Assembly (NCBI RefSeq): GCF_033115175.1
Contig: NC_084838.1
Location: forward strand, 64,138,468-64,202,467
DNA from: Lepus europaeus
Lineage: Eukaryota > Chordata > Mammalia > Lagomorpha > Leporidae
Direction: 5' to 3'
DNA length: 64,000 nt
Positions 49,943 to 60,761 of the stretch are shown piece by piece; the first letter of the stretch is position 1, and every line of letters begins with the position of its first letter. The translations under genes were made by a program, and so were the position numbers. Under the pieces are notes generated by a model. It ran no database searches, was not told the DNA's origin, and was given only the letters and a program-made list of their open reading frames with translations.

Positions 49943-50584
49943 AGGCATTTTGAAAGAAATGTGTTACAGAATATAACATGCCTTTTCAACAATCACATGG
50001 AAAAGGGGCCGAGATACTGAAATCTGAATTCAGAATGAGGGCAGTTTATTGGTTTAATCAGGAAACAATACTCATATTTAGTATGGAAAATATGAATGAA
50101 AGTGAAATTTAACGAACCAACAAAATAGTGTCTCGTTTTATGTAGAATGTGTTTTATTGAAGGGGCAATGGGAACCAAAAGCTGGCATGAGTCAGCAACA
50201 CAACGCTTCACTTTCCTTTTCCATTCAGTAGCTCCTGTAGTATTTTTCCTTAACAGAGTGAGACTTTAAAACGGAAGCCCAAACCATATTCTAATATTTT
50301 CTCTGTATTTTAACTTTGTTACGCAAACAATAATTAAATTAAAAAAGAGATAGCATTGGCTATCATCAACATTGTTTTTTTTTATAGTTTATTTATTCTC
50401 CTTCGCTTTTCTAATGTAATTATTTTCTGAAAAGGAAAATACTAAATGGGAAATTTAGTTAAGACCACAAAGATATGATACTAACAGAATATAATAAAAC
50501 AACTGTAATATTGGCACCAATATTTATTACTTTGACAGTGTGATATGTTTTTTTTTCAAATTGTTATCCTATGTTTTATCAATT
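49943..50584. other. low-copy DNA
   Basis: A 72-codon minus frame (49993-50211) is unsupported. Nothing else recognised. Confidence 0.45.
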
Positions 50585-50680
50585 TATTTGGTTATCAGAT
50601 AGGCAAACAGACTCGGAGAGGGGAAGCAAATTACTCATGGTCAGATAAGCGATGCACAAGTCGATTTCCATTTGTTGTCA
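50585..50680 (-). mobile_element. MIR-like fragment
   Basis: CAGACTCGGAGAGGGGAAGC followed by AATTACTCATGGTCAGATAA resembles the reverse MIR core. Confidence 0.4.
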
Positions 50681-51699
50681 GAATGTGAGCAATAGAAAAA
50701 AAATTAAGTTGCAGCCATACATAATTGTCATTAGCACTAGAGATTTTTAAACAGGGAAGCAATGAGCAAGGTGATGCTACCTGATGCATTGAAAGGGCAA
50801 TGGCTTCTCTCCCTCTTGAAACTCTTCCTTTGTTGTTTTGAAAGAAAGTTTTCTCAAAATGGGCTTCAAGAATTTGGGGAATGCCTTTAAGTTGGATGTA
50901 AAGCTACCTATGTGTGAATATAAGAATATGTCTAGGACTCTGTGGGTGAGTGCCTGTGTGTATGAACACATTTTGCCAGGTGCAGAAGGACCAATAACTA
51001 TCATCTGATTTTCAAAAGCTCCCATGATACAAAGCAAATTGAAGAGCTAGTGTTTGGGGGAGAGTAATGATTTACATCAGTAATCAAACATCTTTTCCAC
51101 ATTATAACCCCTGGAAAGATTTCTAAAATGGCTGACTATGGGCTCACCAATTTATTTTTATTTGGTCTTGGGTGTGGTCCATGCATTGTCCTGCCTTGAA
51201 CACTCTAGGTGATTCTAATGAATAATTAGTATGGAAAACTTTATTTAAATGAGGTCATATCCATTACTTCTATAGTGATATATACAACAACACACTCTTC
51301 CTTTCATTATTGTTAGAGAAGACAATATTAATTTTAGTTTCCAGTTAGTATTTTTTAAAAAACAGTTTTTCCATCTAAAATAAATTTAACTATAGTTCTC
51401 GTGTCTGCATTTTATTTGTCTATAGTTACTAAGGAGTTCTAATGGCTTAACATTATTCTCAGATTATTGTTTTCAATATAAATAAGTTTTTGGAAATAGA
51501 AATTGGTATTGTAATTTTATGGACTAAAACCTTCAGGGGGCAAATATAAGCTACTTAAAGTAATTATCATGACAATGCACTAAATGAGCAGCTTATCAAA
51601 AGAACAAAATTATACATATTAATTCAAATTCTGAGAAGAAATTAACATTAGCGTTGTTCTTCAGGGTTGGCATCTTTTAGTGGCGAGATTTCCACTTAA
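50681..51699. other. low-copy DNA
   Basis: Nothing assigned. An 86-codon minus frame (50777-51037) lacks support. Confidence 0.45.
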
Positions 51700-51935
51700 A
51701 ATCATCTCTGCAATGGCCTGGGAAAGCAGTAGAATATGGCCCAAATATTTGGGCCCCTGCATCCACATGGGAGAGCTGGAAGAAGCTCCTGGCTCCTTGG
51801 CTTCAGATCAGCGTAACTCCAGCCATTGCAGCCATCTGAGGAGTTGAACCAGCAGATGGAAGACCTTCCTCTCTCTGCCTCTGCCTCTGCCTCTCTGTAA
51901 CTCTGCCTTTCAAATAAAGAAAGAAAGAAAAAAAT
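51700..51935 (+). mobile_element. CSINE, 5'-truncated
   Basis: It starts at CATCTCTGCAATGGCCTGGG and ends CAAATAAAGAAAGAAAG. Confidence 0.82.
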
Positions 51936-52070
51936 TAAGAGTAGGAATAGAAAAGGGAGGAGGAAGATGGGTGGGAGTGTGGGTGGGAGGGAGGGTAGGG
52001 TTACAAGCATCACTGTGTCCCTAAATATGTATATATGAAATACATGAAATTTATATAACTTAAAACCCAA
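51936..52070 (+). mobile_element. older L1 3' end fragment
   Basis: G-rich tract (GGGTGGGAGTGTGGGTGGG), then CACTGTGTCCCTAAATATGT and ATACATGAAATTTATATAAC. It is the plus-strand counterpart of 15165-15310. Confidence 0.5.
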
Positions 52071-52202
52071 GTAGAAATCTTGAAAAAAATCAGTCAATAT
52101 TTAGAAGTATGTTCATAAATAAATATTTATTAAAAAAAGAAAACCACAATGAATTCATAGGGAGCCATGACTTTGCTGAAGTACTAAATAAATAAAAGGA
52201 AT

Positions 52203-52516
52203 GAGGCCAGTGCTGCGGCTCACTTGGCTAATCCTTCGTCTGTGGCACCTGCACCCCAGGTTCTAGTCCCGGTGGTGCCGGATTCTGTCCTGGTTGCTCC
52301 TCTTCCAGTCCAGCTCTCTGCTGTGGCCTGGGAAGGCAGTGGAGGATGGCCCAAGTGCTTGGGCCCTGCACCTGGATGGGAGACCAGGAGGAAGTACCTG
52401 GCTCCTGGTTTAGGATAAGAGCAGCTCCCGTCATTGCAGCCATTTGAGTAGTGAACCAGCGAAAGGAAGACCTTTCTCTTTGTCTCTCTCACTGTCTAAC
52501 TCTGCCTGTCAAATAA
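52203..52516 (+). mobile_element. young-type CSINE with target duplication
   Basis: GGCTCACTTGGCTAATCCTT head and CTGCCTGTCAAATAAAA tail. AATAAAAGGAAT at 52191-52202 and 52517-52528. Confidence 0.9.
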
Positions 52517-52677
52517 AATAAAAGGAATATAAGCATTAAATAAAATTCTTGCTAAATTTTTATAGCTCCATGTCCAAATATCAAAAATGAGAGAAATTTT
52601 AAGAGAAACTATTATTGAATCTTACTTAAAATCCTAGGCAAACTATTGATGAAGTGTATTAAAATATATAAAGAATC

Positions 52678-52680
<3 letters not shown>

Positions 52681-52722
<42 letters not shown>
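52681..52722. repeat. (TA)n microsatellite
   Basis: About 18 TA units after a short imperfect start. Confidence 0.95.
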
Positions 52723-52725
<3 letters not shown>

Positions 52726-52849
52726 ACTACCATTCTGCAGGATGAGTTTTGGGGCTTATAAAGGGTTACAAGGAAGGGGGTGCTGGTATGGTACAATTGT
52801 AAGAAAAAGGATTGCAAGGAAAAGGGCACAGAACAGAGGACACTGTATA

Positions 52850-53495
52850 TAAACTCATAGTCCAAACAATTTATTTGCAGAGGTGGGTAACTGCCAGCAT
52901 GCACACAGACCAAAGGCGGCTGGGCCGTCTATATCTTAGGGTGGGCTAAGGGGTGGGGGTGGGCATTGGATGGAGATGAGTTTCTCCACACAGAATTTTA
53001 AGTTTTTCTGAAGGCTTTCAAGTCTGGAAAGGAATGTGGGGGGTCGGGTGGGGAACAACACATGGTGTGAGACTGAACTGGTCTCTTGAAAGAAGGCCAG
53101 GGTAAAGGGTATTTACTTTAAGGCAAAAACCTAAAATGGTTGAGGCTTTTGTGTAAGGCCCCCACAAAACACACCAGAGGTGTATTGTCAGGTGGGGAAA
53201 ACCCGATAGGCCAAAGGGAGAGAGTAAGAGAGAAAAACACCTGTGAGGGAAGCAGGTCCTGTTGTACTCTTGCAGGGAGTAGGTAAGTGGGAGCAGGGAA
53301 TCCGGTTAGGGTGGGGGTGGAGCTGACACTTGTGGTTGGGTCTTTTAGTCACCTGACACCCAGTAAGCCAGGCTGGGCTTAGGACTGAAGCTTACTGTGC
53401 AAGATGAACAGGAGCCAGAGGCTCCACGATGGTGTCTGGGGCTTAGATGACGCCACAGATTAGATTGTGACATTATGTCCTTGTTCCATCAGAAA
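52850..53495 (-). other. putative 3' UTR and poly(A) site of the unidentified minus-strand exon
   Basis: This block is visibly GC- and C-rich (as read on the minus strand) compared with the AT-rich flanks. It ends in AATAAA at 52870-52875, with a T/GT-rich downstream element at about 52815-52845. A competing reading is an LTR on the minus strand: a TATA-like AGATATAGA near 52935 precedes AATAAA by about 60 bases, and TG...CA ends could lie near 52735 and 53166. No matching target duplication or polypurine tract was found. Confidence 0.35.
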
Positions 53496-53641
53496 TCACA
53501 GAAGAGCTGCGGGTCTCTTGATTCTGGTGCCATGTCTTGTCGTTAGATCAATGACAAAATATTCCTTTACTGTTTCATCATTGTGGTCCTTGACATCCAC
53601 AGGTGGTGAGAGTAGATCTAGCCTGACCAGGTTCTCCCTCT
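53496..53641 (-). CDS. candidate terminal coding exon, unidentified gene (partial)
   Basis: Reading the minus strand, a pyrimidine-rich acceptor (TGTACTTTTTTCCCAG, 53642-53657) is followed by an open stretch of 47 complete codons ending in TGA at 53496-53498. The peptide has mixed, protein-like composition, including SPPVDVKDHNDETVKEYF and ending KRPAALL. A second AG two bases in gives an alternative phase-0 start at 53639. A C-rich segment of about 620 bases with AATAAA at 52870-52875 follows, as expected for a 3' UTR. I do not recognise the protein and found no upstream exons by eye. Alternatives are a chance open frame beside an old LTR, or a decayed duplicate exon. Confidence 0.4.
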
Positions 53642-53937
53642 CTGGGAAAAAAGTACAGAGATAAGGAACAATGCAGTGTACACCTTAGGACCTGGGTGAG
53701 TGGAAGCTAGCAGAACAGCCTGAAGCTTCAACTCCCCGGCTTTGCATTCAAGTAGTAAAAATTGTCTGCTTATGCTATTTTATAGCCAGTTACACCTACC
53801 TCCCCCTCCAATCCTAAATTTAATATTCTGACTGTATCTGTATTTTCACTAGACTAATTATGATTCCCAAACTCTGCCTTCTCAGAAAAAGCCTGTTGAC
53901 TGCTATTTACTGTAAGTTTTAAAAGTACTTATATTTG

Positions 53938-54150
53938 GGATGAAAACTTGGTCTGATGGTTAAGACAATTGCCTCCCATTTCTGACTCTAGCTTCCTGCT
54001 AATGAAGACTCTGGCAGGCAGTGGTGATGGCTTTAGAGTTTGAGCTGCTGCCAACGCTGCAGGGGTTCAGTGCCAACCTGCATAGACCAGTGCATGGGTT
54101 CTCTCTCCCCATCCCTGCTCCCTGTCTCTCTCAAATAAATTTTTAAAACT
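53938..54150 (+). mobile_element. older CSINE with internal deletion
   Basis: TGGTCTGATGGTTAAGACAA, TGACTCTAGCTTCCTGCTAA and a CTCAAATAAATTTTTAAAAC tail. Confidence 0.65.
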
Positions 54151-54151
54151 C

Positions 54152-54609
54152 TATACAAAACTATACTATTAATTTACACAGTTATAAAACACAGAGAATG
54201 TCAAAGTGATGTGAACTTACTGCCTTCATGGCATTCTTTGGTGTCCAATTTAAGAACTGGGGCTTATATCAATATCCATAACAGAATAGACAAATAAAAT
54301 AACAGAAGTCTGGATGAGTTGGAGAAACAACTGAAACAACAGATTTGTTTAAAAAATGCATATTTGGGTTATATGCTTATACCAAATCTCTAAACTCTCC
54401 TTCCTTTGTTTCTCTTTTGGTACAAGCAGATTCCCTACCCTTTCAACTTTCTCCTTTCCACTGCAGCCTCCCTGTGCTTAAATTCATCTTGTATATGTAT
54501 GTACATCTCGAGTTATAGAAAGGGTACAACCAGAGTTCTTAAGATACCTTACCTGAGACCCACAGAAGTCTTCCTGTATAATAACCAGAGTACTAAATGG
54601 CTTTCTTCC
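54152..54609. other. low-copy DNA, possibly including the start of the LTR that follows
   Basis: An 81-codon plus frame (54406-54651) is unsupported. Confidence 0.4.
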
Positions 54610-54991
54610 CAATGTGCAAGTGATATGGGACAAGTCAGCGAGACAGATTAAGTTCATGAGCTAGAGACCCTGTCTCCATGTCATCTCACCTGCATCCACC
54701 CACATGTCAATCAGCCTACGTAACCACTCCCTTTTTTGGAAGTGAATAAAAGGCCTGAAGATCGATGGGCTGGAGTGTTCATGCTCTCCAGTTTGTTCCT
54801 TCTCTCTCTCCTGGTGGACCCCTGCAGACTGCTATGAAGATCCCCATGTGCTCTTTCTGGCCCACTCTCCCTTAATAAAGCCCTTATGCTCCTATCTATT
54901 CTTCTAAATAAAACTTAAATCTTACCATGTTGCATGCTTGTTTGAGTCTGTGCTTAGAATTCTTCTTTAAGTAAAAGGCAAGAGCCCAACA
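54610..54991 (+). mobile_element. solo LTR, class I ERV-like
   Basis: ATGTCAATCAGCCTACGTAA, TATA-like GAATAAAAGG (54744-54753) and AATAAA at 54874-54879 (a second at 54907-54912) lead to a GAGCCCAACA end at about 54991. No internal retroviral genes lie on either side. The 5' limit and target copies are not resolved. Confidence 0.6.
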
Positions 54992-54995
54992 TACT

Positions 54996-57464
54996 AATTT
55001 TTAGGCTAACCTAGCTCACAACACAAGGACTATAATGTTTGTCCCACTTGGAAGATAGTTTCTGCAAAATTTGTAAATGCATTTATTTATCTAGTAGGTT
55101 CTGTTTATTATTAGATTGGCCGTGTATTTTATACTCCTCTTATATTTCAAATTTGTTACTTTTTAGAAGTCTTTTTTTGTGGGGTCAGATGTTTGTTATT
55201 TTAATGTGTTAATTTCCTTGGATATATCTATATAATTAATAGTTTCATCTTACATTTTACTTTCTAAATAGTTTATTGTGTTTCAAATGTACAGTATGCT
55301 CATTATGTTAAGCATAAGTTTAAAATCTTTAAAGGTATTTTCACTTTCCTTTTTTTAATTTTTAATTATATGGAGTCTAGACACAACTTATGACAATACA
55401 ATTATACATACTTATGCCTTATTATAAATATGACAATAGTTCACAAATTTCATGAAATATATATTATGAAAAAATGATGAATAGATTTCAAAATTTTTCC
55501 ATCAAATAAATATATCTCTTAATTCCATTTTCTACAACCATTTTGAATTCCATTACTTTGCTTAATTTTGCATATGAGTAAATATATAAAAAAACTGCAT
55601 AAATGCATTATATGTTAAGTACATACATGAGGAGAAATGTAATCATAAAATGTGATCTTTTTCATTTCCCATTTGATACATATTGATATATGGCATAGAT
55701 ATATAAATTTATGAACCTGTAATGTTCAAGAATAATAAAGAATTCATTCCTTTATAAAATTAGAACTCTTTTATTTGACTATAAGTAGTATTTTAGATAA
55801 TACAATCATTTTCTTATATCATGGTAACTATCATAACTAAACAAAAAAATGTTTATACTTCCAGTTTTCCATGATCTGGTGCTTGGATTAAACAAAAGTA
55901 ATCCAAGAATGATTAACATCTATAAGGACAAATATTTGTTGCATCAGGTTTAATAGCAGTATTGATCTTCACATAGATCATTCCTGCCTCTGGGAGTCGC
56001 CAATTTAATGCTGACACATTGTACTATCTCTCAGTAATTCATGGGCGCAACGACATTTTGATTCATGGTCCTAGTCTTTGAATTTAAACATACTGTGATA
56101 AAGGCTGTCTGAATTCAAAACATAAATTAGTGAAGAATTAATCAGTTTGGCAAAGGTGTTAAATAGCACTCCAGTACCATGACACTTTACAGACTTATCC
56201 AGCAGATAGTTTTGAGATGAAAGTTACTCCTGATGCAGGATTTGAGCATTGCTATCAGTATTTCAATTAATACAAACTCAAATGGGCAGGTTGATATTTC
56301 CACAACAAATGTATTAGATCTCAGTGTGAGTGATAAGTCCATATTATAAAGCTTTATACACTTTTGGACAACCTTGTATTTCTCAATAATTTAACTTTGC
56401 CCAAAACATGTTTTTCCTTCCTTTCCTGGGGCTGCTATCTGTCTTTTGTACATAGGAACAGTCTGATAGCTTTCACTCTGGAGATTCCTGTTTTGGAAGC
56501 CTTCTTAAAGGTTTAACTCTTCTCTCCCTTGTGAAACAAACTTCACAGCAACAGTTGATGCTGTTTTGTGGAATACCCATATAATTCTGTACAATGTCAA
56601 ACCACCAGGTAAAATGTTCAGAAGTATAAGACACAAAATGTTTTGAGTAGTGTATTCTGATCACTTGGAAAATATTTGAAGTTTATTTCACAACATTGGA
56701 CTATAGGCATGGAATTACCATCAGAAAGTAAACTCTTCTAAATTCAAAGCTCATTTAGTCCTTGACTTTACTTGATGAGCACTTGATTCGAAAACACACC
56801 CACCAAAGCCTAAATATGATTAAATCATTGTTTAGATATTTTGGGTGTAAGTTGGACAGTCAAATTTTCACCTATTAAATGCTCATATTATTCATGATTA
56901 GAATTTAAAATTATATAATTGCTTCTCACCCTCCTAAACTTTACTTGAACCCAGTGACATTGAAATCACTGACTGTATGAATTACGGTTATGTTCAAGTT
57001 AGCAATTATTTTTAAAGTTACTGTCCTATCTTTGTTGGTGTCACCTCAGGTCATCAATGTCATGTTCTTTGTTTTAATTTATTTGGATACAATTCCTGAT
57101 TTAAGTTATGGTGCATTTGAGCTGCATTCCAACATAGTAAAGACTGATGGAAAGAGTTATAGATCACAATTTAATTAACTATAAACTTAAAGATTTGAGT
57201 TCATTACTAACAATTAGGAATGTTTCCAGTCTCTATCTTCCCAACCTACACATTCATTGTTTTTCCACAAATATACATATATTGTATAAATCACAGGAAT
57301 ACTAGAATTGATACTAATCTACTTGAAACTGTCTACTAATGCCCCTTTAATCTAATAAGATTCAATTACCTAAGGATAACTAGCCTATTTCTGGTGCCTT
57401 ACAAGTAGTGGGGTATGTGAATGGGGATGTAGAAGGAAAACATCACCCATGTTCTTCCCATGTA
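54996..57464. other. 2.5 kb AT-rich low-copy stretch
   Basis: It separates the LTR from the RFPL4A-like retrocopy. No repeats or exons were identified by eye; upstream exons of the 53.5 kb candidate would have to lie here or beyond. Confidence 0.45.
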
Positions 57465-57493
57465 TTTTTCTTTTTTAAGCTTAGTAGACAACG

Positions 57494-57499
57494 TTTATT
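57494..57499 (-). promoter_or_regulatory. poly(A) signal AATAAA of the RFPL4A-like retrocopy
   Basis: AATAAA on the minus strand lies about 42 bases past the stop codon and 18 bases before the A-rich tract at 57465-57476. This is the normal signal-to-cleavage spacing for a reverse-transcribed mRNA end. Confidence 0.7.
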
Positions 57500-57540
57500 T
57501 ATCTTGAGCAGGATAAGTCAGTAAACTAAAAGTGGACTCG

Positions 57541-58356
57541 TCACGGGACAACACGCAGGAAGACTTCGTCACCACAGGCTATGTCTGCCGGAGCAAAGAA
57601 TGGGTGCAGAGGCCCTCGGGGAGAGATTTTGGTGAACGTGAAGAGATAGGCTCCGTCGGTCACGTTACAAAAGGAAATTGTCCCAATATCCAAGTCCACG
57701 AAAATCCCCACTCGGTTTAACCTGGGCTTCAGAAAGAGACGAGTCAAAGGCACGGTGCTGGCACAGAAGAGGTCATCGTCTCTCAAACTCAAGGTCCAGA
57801 AGCCGTGTTCTGAAGACAGCTCTATCAGCCCCTTGCGATTAGCCCACTCTCTACAGATCCCCACGTCCCATTTTCTGCTGCTTCCCACGTCCACCTCCCA
57901 GTAACGGCGTCCAGAAGTGAATCCCGGGGAGCCCAGGACGCACAACGAGTAGTCGAATCTCTCGGGGCACTCTCTCCGAGTCTGTGGGGAGAGCCCACAG
58001 TGGACGGTCTTCCGGTCCTCCGAAACCACCAGGCAGCTGTTGGCCGTGTCCTCCTCCAAGGTCACATCCACTTGGAACTTGAGCGTCCTTGGGTTCATGT
58101 ACAGAACGGCACTCAGATGGGGCTCCAGCTCCTTGACGGTGTCCACCAGCTCCCTCAGCTGGAAAGCAAGCTTGATGTCCTGCTTCTGAGAGACCACAGA
58201 GCAGCCAGGGCACAGGAGACCCTCCCCGTCGGGCTCCCTCTGCAGTGAGTCTGCGCATCGCAGGCAGCAGGTGTAACCACACTTCAGACACACAGGTTTT
58301 TGGAGGTGAGCGGAGCAGAAAGGACATCTACATGCCTCTTTAAAGCGGTCAGCCAT
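57541..58356 (-). CDS. RFPL4A-like RING/B30.2 protein, intronless retrogene
   Basis: An uninterrupted 271-codon frame. Residues 11-52 form a RING-type zinc site: Cys pairs at 11/14, 31/34 and 49/52, with Cys26. The usual ring His position is Tyr28, which I believe is also Tyr in RFPL4A. A PRY segment (about 93-120, with the SEDRK motif) leads into a SPRY domain (about 133-270, with LGSP at 141-144, YWEV at 152-155, WDVGIC at 163-168 and RVGIF at 215-219). The central stretch EPDGEGLLC and SVVSQK match RFPL4A more closely than RFPL4B. Human RFPL4A is about 287 residues; this C-terminus is about 16 shorter. The start matches the family N-terminus and has G at -3 and +4. Family knowledge: mouse Rfpl4 is an oocyte and early-embryo protein linked to ubiquitin-proteasome turnover. 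The absence of introns and the tail downstream indicate a retrocopy. The open frame suggests possible function, but expression cannot be judged from sequence. Confidence 0.85.
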   Translation of the reverse strand: MADRFKEACRCPFCSAHLQKPVCLKCGYTCCLRCADSLQREPDGEGLLCPGCSVVSQKQDIKLAFQLRELVDTVKELEPHLSAVLYMNPRTLKFQVDVTLEEDTANSCLVVSEDRKTVHCGLSPQTRRECPERFDYSLCVLGSPGFTSGRRYWEVDVGSSRKWDVGICREWANRKGLIELSSEHGFWTLSLRDDDLFCASTVPLTRLFLKPRLNRVGIFVDLDIGTISFCNVTDGAYLFTFTKISPRGPLHPFFAPADIACGDEVFLRVVP

Positions 58357-58515
58357 GGCTACTGCCTGTCGGGTGCTGGTGTCAGCAAGGTGAACGGTCA
58401 GAAGCGCTGGTGCAGTTGCGGGAAGATGGGAACCCTCGTGTGCTGGCCCCGCTCAGCTCTCTCTGCCCCCAGCGCTTCCCCGACAGCTCAGCACTGCTCT
58501 GCTCTTGCTGCATGT

Positions 58516-59352
58516 TGGATGTAGAATAGGTCTAATAAAAGTTTCAATATTTTTCTCTGTTTCTTGTGGAGTTTTTTTTTTTCTATTTCTCTTAGGTTCT
58601 ACTACTATTATCACTGCTTTCTTTACTAATACTCTATTTCCAAATCATTTATTGTCTTAGAATTGAAACTTTCCAACTCAACTTTTTTTTTATCAAAATC
58701 CTCATGATATAATTAATTATTAAATTTCCCTACACTAAGTGGGGACAATACCAATCCCTTTTTCCAGCCAATTGATTTATTTTTGCTCCAAAAAACTGTT
58801 GTCTTTATAGCAGAGCACAATAGTCACTCAAATACAGAAGAAAGATATATATTTGGGCAGAGGTCCCTTCTCAAGAATTCAAGCTTTCAAATAAGCTTCC
58901 ATTTGTGTTCTCTTTTTTTTTTCAATATTCCTCTTTCTGTATTTGAAAGCCTATAATTTTTGAATAATTCTCTATGTTTTTATTCAGGTCCAATGACTAG
59001 AGCAGTGTGGCATTACTCAGAGAAGGCATAGATACACTACTTCAATAATTCAGATTCTTTGTCAGTGCTTGGAAGAAACACAATGATTTACATTTCTCTG
59101 GATAACTAAAATACACACACACACATACACACACAAACACATGATCTTCCGGGTCTTTGTTTTTGACTTTCCTTTTTGCACTAAAAACCAAATTAGGGAC
59201 TGACTCACCTGCTTATGGGTCCTTGAGCTTTTCAAATTTTCCCCTGCAACCTCCTGTTTTAGTTTAACCTACTTGATGTCTTCTCATTCTTTCCCTTGTT
59301 GTCTCTGAATAAATAAGATGTTAAAGTTCTATTATTTTCCATTCTTCACTTT
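58516..59352. other. AT-rich DNA upstream of the retrocopy
   Basis: No promoter elements or CpG island are apparent beyond the retrocopy leader. (CA)n at 59112-59139. Confidence 0.5.
59112..59139. repeat. (CA)n microsatellite, interrupted
   Basis: About 13 CA-type units with two interruptions. Confidence 0.85.
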
Positions 59353-59615
59353 GAAAATTTATTTATTTATATTTATTTAAAAGACACGGGGAGGGGGGAG
59401 GTTGGTGGTGTAGAGCAAGAGAGAGTCTCTATTGCCTGGTTCACTCCCCACGCACCTGCCACAGCCCGGTGTGGGTCTGGAGGAAGCCAAGAGCCTGGAA
59501 CTCAATCCAGCTCTCCCATTTGTGTGGCAGAGATCAAAGTACTTGAAGTGAATCTGGGACTCAAACTCAGGCTTCCCAATTGACAATGGCTGTGCAAAAC
59601 GCCCTCTTAATCCAG
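59353..59615 (-). mobile_element. older CSINE
   Basis: ATTTATTTAAAAGACACGGG through CCCATTTGTGTGGCAGAGAT to AACGCCCTCTTAATCCAG. Confidence 0.7.
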
Positions 59616-60148
59616 TAATGTTCTGATCTTGCTCTTTGCCTGGTAAATTAAGCTTTGGGCTGGGTGTACTACATATTTCTTACCTAAATAGAAATGTATG
59701 GCTTTATCCCGAAGTGTGTGTTTTCCTCTCAAGGATTCCCTGTTAGTAAATGCAACTTCTCTTTCAACCTCAGGCCTTGTTTTTGATCCTCTCTCTTCAT
59801 TGCACCTTGTGTGTTTCTGGACAATTAACATTTACTCTTTTAGCATCTGTATTCTAGGAGACTTCTGGTTATTTTTTTTCCATTTTTGACTTATTGGATT
59901 CGCTGTTGCACATGATGACTTGATACAAGTTTTGTAATGAATATGTACCCCTCTACATGGTATAATGCTAGAAAATGTTGGCCAGTCTACTTGCTTTGTT
60001 AAAAGTGGCCTTAAAAAGAGAATTTTGAACCTACAAAAATCAAGACTCCTGATTCTCAGTCATTTATTTTTCTATCTATGTATTGTCTTTACTTTTCAAC
60101 TTGATTGAGGTATGTTTTCATGTCTCCTGGATAAAGAGTTTGCATTGT
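59616..60148. other. low-copy DNA
   Basis: Nothing recognised. Confidence 0.5.
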
Positions 60149-60448
60149 GGGACAGCGGTGTGGTGTAGTGGGTTAAGCATCCGCTTGAAGTGCTGGCATC
60201 CCACATGGGCACCGGTTTGAGTTCCGACTGCTCCACTTCTGATCCCACTCCCTGCTGATGGCCTGGGAAAGCAGTGTAAGTGCTTGGGCCCCTGCAACCG
60301 CATGGGAGACTAGGAAGAAACTACTGGGTACTGGCATTGGACTGGCCCAGCTCCAGCCATTGTGGCCATTTGGGGAATGAACCACCTGGTGGAAGACCTG
60401 TCTTTATGTCTTTCCCTCTCTCTCAAGTATATAAATAAATGTTTTTAA
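60149..60448 (+). mobile_element. CSINE with small internal deletion
   Basis: GGGACAGCGGTGTGGTGTAG head, B-box-like GGTTTGAGTTCCG and ATATAAATAAATG tail. Confidence 0.82.
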
Positions 60449-60614
60449 AATGAGAATTTGTATTATATTTTATGGTGTGTCAAAATGTAACATAAAGAAC
60501 TCCCAGGTTACTTACTTTTCCAATGCTGTTAATATCTAATATTCATATTAGCAGTTAATGAGTATTCAATTGACTCCATATACTCACCAATACTAAGCTT
60601 TGTCAATTTTTTAA

Positions 60615-60760
60615 TTTCAAGCATTCTAAATGGAGTATAGTAGTGTTTGTTGTGGTTTTAATTTGCATATCCCTCATGAGAAACTGTCACACATGCATTT
60701 CATACACTTTTCAGTTCTTCTGAGGAGTGTCCAAATCTTCCCTTTCTGTGGCATTTATCT
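60615..60760 (-). mobile_element. ancient L1 fragment
   Basis: GTTTTAATTTGCATATCCCT then GAGGAGTGTCCAAATCTTCC is antisense old-L1 order. Confidence 0.4.
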
Positions 60761-60761
60761 T

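Larger units (their letters stand above)
57465..58515 (-). other. processed retrocopy unit carrying the RFPL4A-like frame
   Basis: The unit runs from a GC-rich 5' leader (about 58357-58515, upper limit set by the drop back to AT-rich DNA) through the intact frame to a short 3' UTR. An A-rich tract on the minus strand (57465-57476) follows. GC and CpG content are far above both flanks, consistent with inserted cDNA. I could not find a convincing target-site duplication; only a short CATGT-type match flanks the unit, so the outer boundaries are approximate. Confidence 0.65.

Noticed and set aside
57851..58327. 158-codon minus-strand frame overlapping the RFPL4A-like gene
   Set aside because: It is an out-of-frame shadow of the GC-rich gene with no domain structure. 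The 271-codon frame has the RING and SPRY motifs.
58000..58524. Plus-strand frames antisense to the RFPL4A-like gene and its leader
   Set aside because: Antisense shadows produced by high GC content.
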